From: Flavobacterium sp.
GTDB lineage: Bacteria > Bacteroidota > Bacteroidia > Flavobacteriales > Flavobacteriaceae
Assembly: GCA_027483785.1 (NCBI GenBank)
Contig: JAIXTU010000070.1
Location: forward strand, 1-7,643
DNA length: 7,643 nt
Direction: 5' to 3'
The notes beneath the pieces were generated by a model. The model saw only the letters and a program-made list of their open reading frames with translations. It did no database searches and was not told where the DNA came from. Both the position numbers and the translations under genes were made by a program. Shown here one piece after another: positions 5,896 through 7,643 of this stretch (position 1 is the first letter of the stretch; each line of letters begins with the position of its first letter).

Positions 5896-7643
5896 TTAGT
5901 TTTGAGTTCGGTAGTGGTATTCGTTTTCGGAGAGGATGTTGCCGTTTTTGTCTTTTACAAACTGCAAACGGTTAAAGGGGTCGTAGTGAAAAGTTTGCCG
6001 ATCGCCTTTGGGGTCGGTAATGGTCGACACGCCAATCAAGGGTCTATGGGTATAGGTAGTAACCATGGCGTTAGCCAAAGCCGAGTGGTTGCGCAGGTTA
6101 TTTAGTGCGGCCAATAATTGCGCTTCGGTGCCGGTGTTGCTTGCGTTTTGGATGTCGGTGATGAGTTGTGATGGAATGTTGTCGTAAGCCATGTTTTCGA
6201 TTTTAGCAACCGGTAAGGTAGATTGGTAGCCGTAGATAAAGCTAACAACGGAAGTGTATTTTAAGATATACTCATTTAAGTTTCCGAAATTATCGTATTT
6301 GGTATAGGTTACATCTGCAACAGCCGTATGTGTTCCTTTCGTAAGAAATTCAAAAGAAGGCAACAGTCTATTATTAGGGAATAAACTATAGTCGAACCGT
6401 TTTACCGCCGTAAGTAAATTCTGATTATACACTTCGGTACGCATGGGAGTTTCGATAAGGTTTTTAGCGATTAGTTGCGGTTTTATTGCTTCTGTAAAGT
6501 CAGAATCGTTAACAAAAATGGTTTTTGTCCGAAGTTCTTGACCCAGAGAGTTAGCTGTAATAACTTGTTTTACTAAACGATTACCCGCATTATAACTAAA
6601 ACTCTGTTGGGTAGTAACTGAGTTTTGGTTGACACCCTCGTAGAAATATTCTGTTGTGGTTTGTGTGGTTAGTTTTGCCCAACCTTTTATTTCTCGTGCG
6701 TAATTAAATCGAGTTCCAAGGTCGGGTTCAGTTATTTCAAATGGGTCACCATAGTAGCAAGCATAGTGGATTTCATTGTTCTCACTATGTATACACCGAT
6801 TTACCAACATTTGTTTAAAGACATTGAAATTAGGAAAGAAACTAAAAGCAGGATTTACACTATACAACTCATCAAAATCTCCAAATACATTTAATCCTAA
6901 TAGTATTTCGTTTTGCTCAAAATCATAAGAGTATTCAATTTTTTTAAGCAGCTTACCCGAATTTTCAAAGTGTTTTTCTGAGAGAAGTAAACCGCGCTTA
7001 TAATCGTAATTTAATTTTTTTTGATTCAAAGCGGCAATACCGACCAATTGATCGGGATAGTCGGTTGCGTTAGTATAGGTGAAAACAGAATTGCCTAGGT
7101 CGGTCTGATAAACAGTAACGTTTTTGTAACCCACGAACCCACCTTTGGTATTACCACTGTCATTAAGCGCACTTGTAGAAATCGAATTGTAAGTTACTGT
7201 GAATCCACCTACTGTGGAGGCGCCGCCAGTAGAAGGCTGTTGTGTACAGTAAAGCAAGGGGAGTCTTTTTTGCCGAGTTTGCCGGAAGATTGGTAATGAA
7301 ACTAATGCTCCACTAGATCGCTTGCTATTGTTTTCGTCCTGATAATTATAACTTTTTGTAATAACAGGTGTTTGGCTGTTCGTTTCATTGAAATATGCTA
7401 TTTCTTTTACTCGAATACCGCCGCCATAGAGGAATTCAAAAGGTATTCCCGTTGCTGGTACATTAGGACTTGATAAGCCAACTTTTTTGTTTTTGTGATG
7501 CGCCGTAATTTTTGCCTGAGCTCCATTGGAAAAATTAAGTCCCGTGCTCAAAACTTCAAACTTTACTGTATAAGTACCGGGAGGTAAGGTACGTTCGGCG
7601 GTTGTAATCGGATTTTCTCCATCAAAATCAAGAATAGTGGCAG
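5896..7643 (-). CDS. RHS/YD-repeat protein, upstream partner of the secreted RHS toxin (5' end beyond window)
   Basis: About 581 residues lie in the window; the frame is open at base 7643, so the true N terminus is outside. A TTG at 7551 is internal, because coding continues upstream (LPPGTYTVKFEV before it). The region is beta-rich with aromatic YD-like repeats: SYNYQDENN, LNYDYKRGLLLSEKHF, IEYSYDFEQN, EYFYEGVN and SYNAGNRLVKQV. About 115 residues from the end is FIYGYQSTLPVAKIEN, followed by a helical stretch. The C terminus carries TDPKGDRQTFHYDPFNRLQF, a classical YD repeat. Proteins of this kind commonly sit directly before DUF6443 RHS toxins in Bacteroidota, and the 4-base gap points to co-translation. 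It probably contributes part of the RHS shell or its export, by analogy with two-gene RHS cocoons such as TcB/TcC; that is inference. It contains no variable tip. Confidence 0.85.
   Translation of the reverse strand, partial: ATILDFDGENPITTAERTLPPGTYTVKFEVLSTGLNFSNGAQAKITAHHKNKKVGLSSPNVPATGIPFEFLYGGGIRVKEIAYFNETNSQTPVITKSYNYQDENNSKRSSGALVSLPIFRQTRQKRLPLLYCTQQPSTGGASTVGGFTVTYNSISTSALNDSGNTKGGFVGYKNVTVYQTDLGNSVFTYTNATDYPDQLVGIAALNQKKLNYDYKRGLLLSEKHFENSGKLLKKIEYSYDFEQNEILLGLNVFGDFDELYSVNPAFSFFPNFNVFKQMLVNRCIHSENNEIHYACYYGDPFEITEPDLGTRFNYAREIKGWAKLTTQTTTEYFYEGVNQNSVTTQQSFSYNAGNRLVKQVITANSLGQELRTKTIFVNDSDFTEAIKPQLIAKNLIETPMRTEVYNQNLLTAVKRFDYSLFPNNRLLPSFEFLTKGTHTAVADVTYTKYDNFGNLNEYILKYTSVVSFIYGYQSTLPVAKIENMAYDNIPSQLITDIQNASNTGTEAQLLAALNNLRNHSALANAMVTTYTHRPLIGVSTITDPKGDRQTFHYDPFNRLQFVKDKNGNILSENEYHYRTQN

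Noticed and set aside
5643..6105. Two plus-strand frames of 77 and 71 codons across the junction of the two RHS genes
   Set aside because: Both are antisense to clearly coding RHS sequence and have no recognisable domain or leader.
1..7643. CRISPR array, tRNA or rRNA genes
   Set aside because: No regularly spaced repeats and no tRNA- or rRNA-like sequence were recognised on either strand.

Overview
The window looks like a stretch of a Flavobacteriaceae-type Bacteroidota genome. The evidence is AT-rich DNA, long RHS/YD-repeat proteins of the DUF6443 type, A-rich leaders without a Shine-Dalgarno sequence, Bacteroidota-style lipoprotein signals, and a structured intergenic element resembling the flavobacterial Flavo-1 RNA. 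This assignment is inference; no taxonomic marker gene is present.

Every supported gene lies on the minus strand, so the locus reads from base 7643 down to base 1. It is one polymorphic-toxin locus. (a) 7643-5896 is the 3' part of a large RHS/YD-repeat protein, open at the window edge. (b) 5891-2358, four bases later, is a complete 1177-residue secreted protein: signal peptide, DUF6443-like N terminus, YD repeats, RHS-associated core, and a ~227-residue C-terminal tip that resembles DUF6973. (c) 2348-2010 is a small lipoprotein, the probable immunity partner of that tip. (d) 2013-1111 is an orphan tip cassette: the last ~100 residues of an RHS core fused to an unrelated 198-residue tip, without signal peptide or repeat body. 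(e) 1107-913 is a two-helix membrane protein, the probable immunity partner of the orphan tip. (f) 912-634 is GC-rich, apparently non-coding DNA with hairpins and a Flavo-1-like element. (g) 633-322 is the remnant of a third toxin tip of JAB/JAMM metalloprotease type. It is cut at its 5' end and interrupted by an in-frame TAG. (h) 325-1 is a lipoprotein gene running off the window, probably the immunity gene of that third toxin.

The locus therefore appears to be one loaded RHS delivery body followed by a reserve of alternative tip/immunity pairs. The active and orphan cores share a perfect 44-bp direct repeat (1955-1998 and 3289-3332) in the same reading frame. Recombination there would remove 1334 bp and fuse the delivery body to the orphan tip in frame, discarding the present toxin and its immunity gene. 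All three candidate immunity proteins are directed to the envelope (two lipoproteins, one membrane protein), which suggests that the toxins act or are neutralised outside the cytoplasm.

Composition is a mosaic by eye: RHS-backbone segments are moderate in GC, while tips and immunity genes are clearly AT-richer, as expected for exchanged cassettes. I found no convincing promoter or intrinsic terminator. The operon start lies beyond base 7643.
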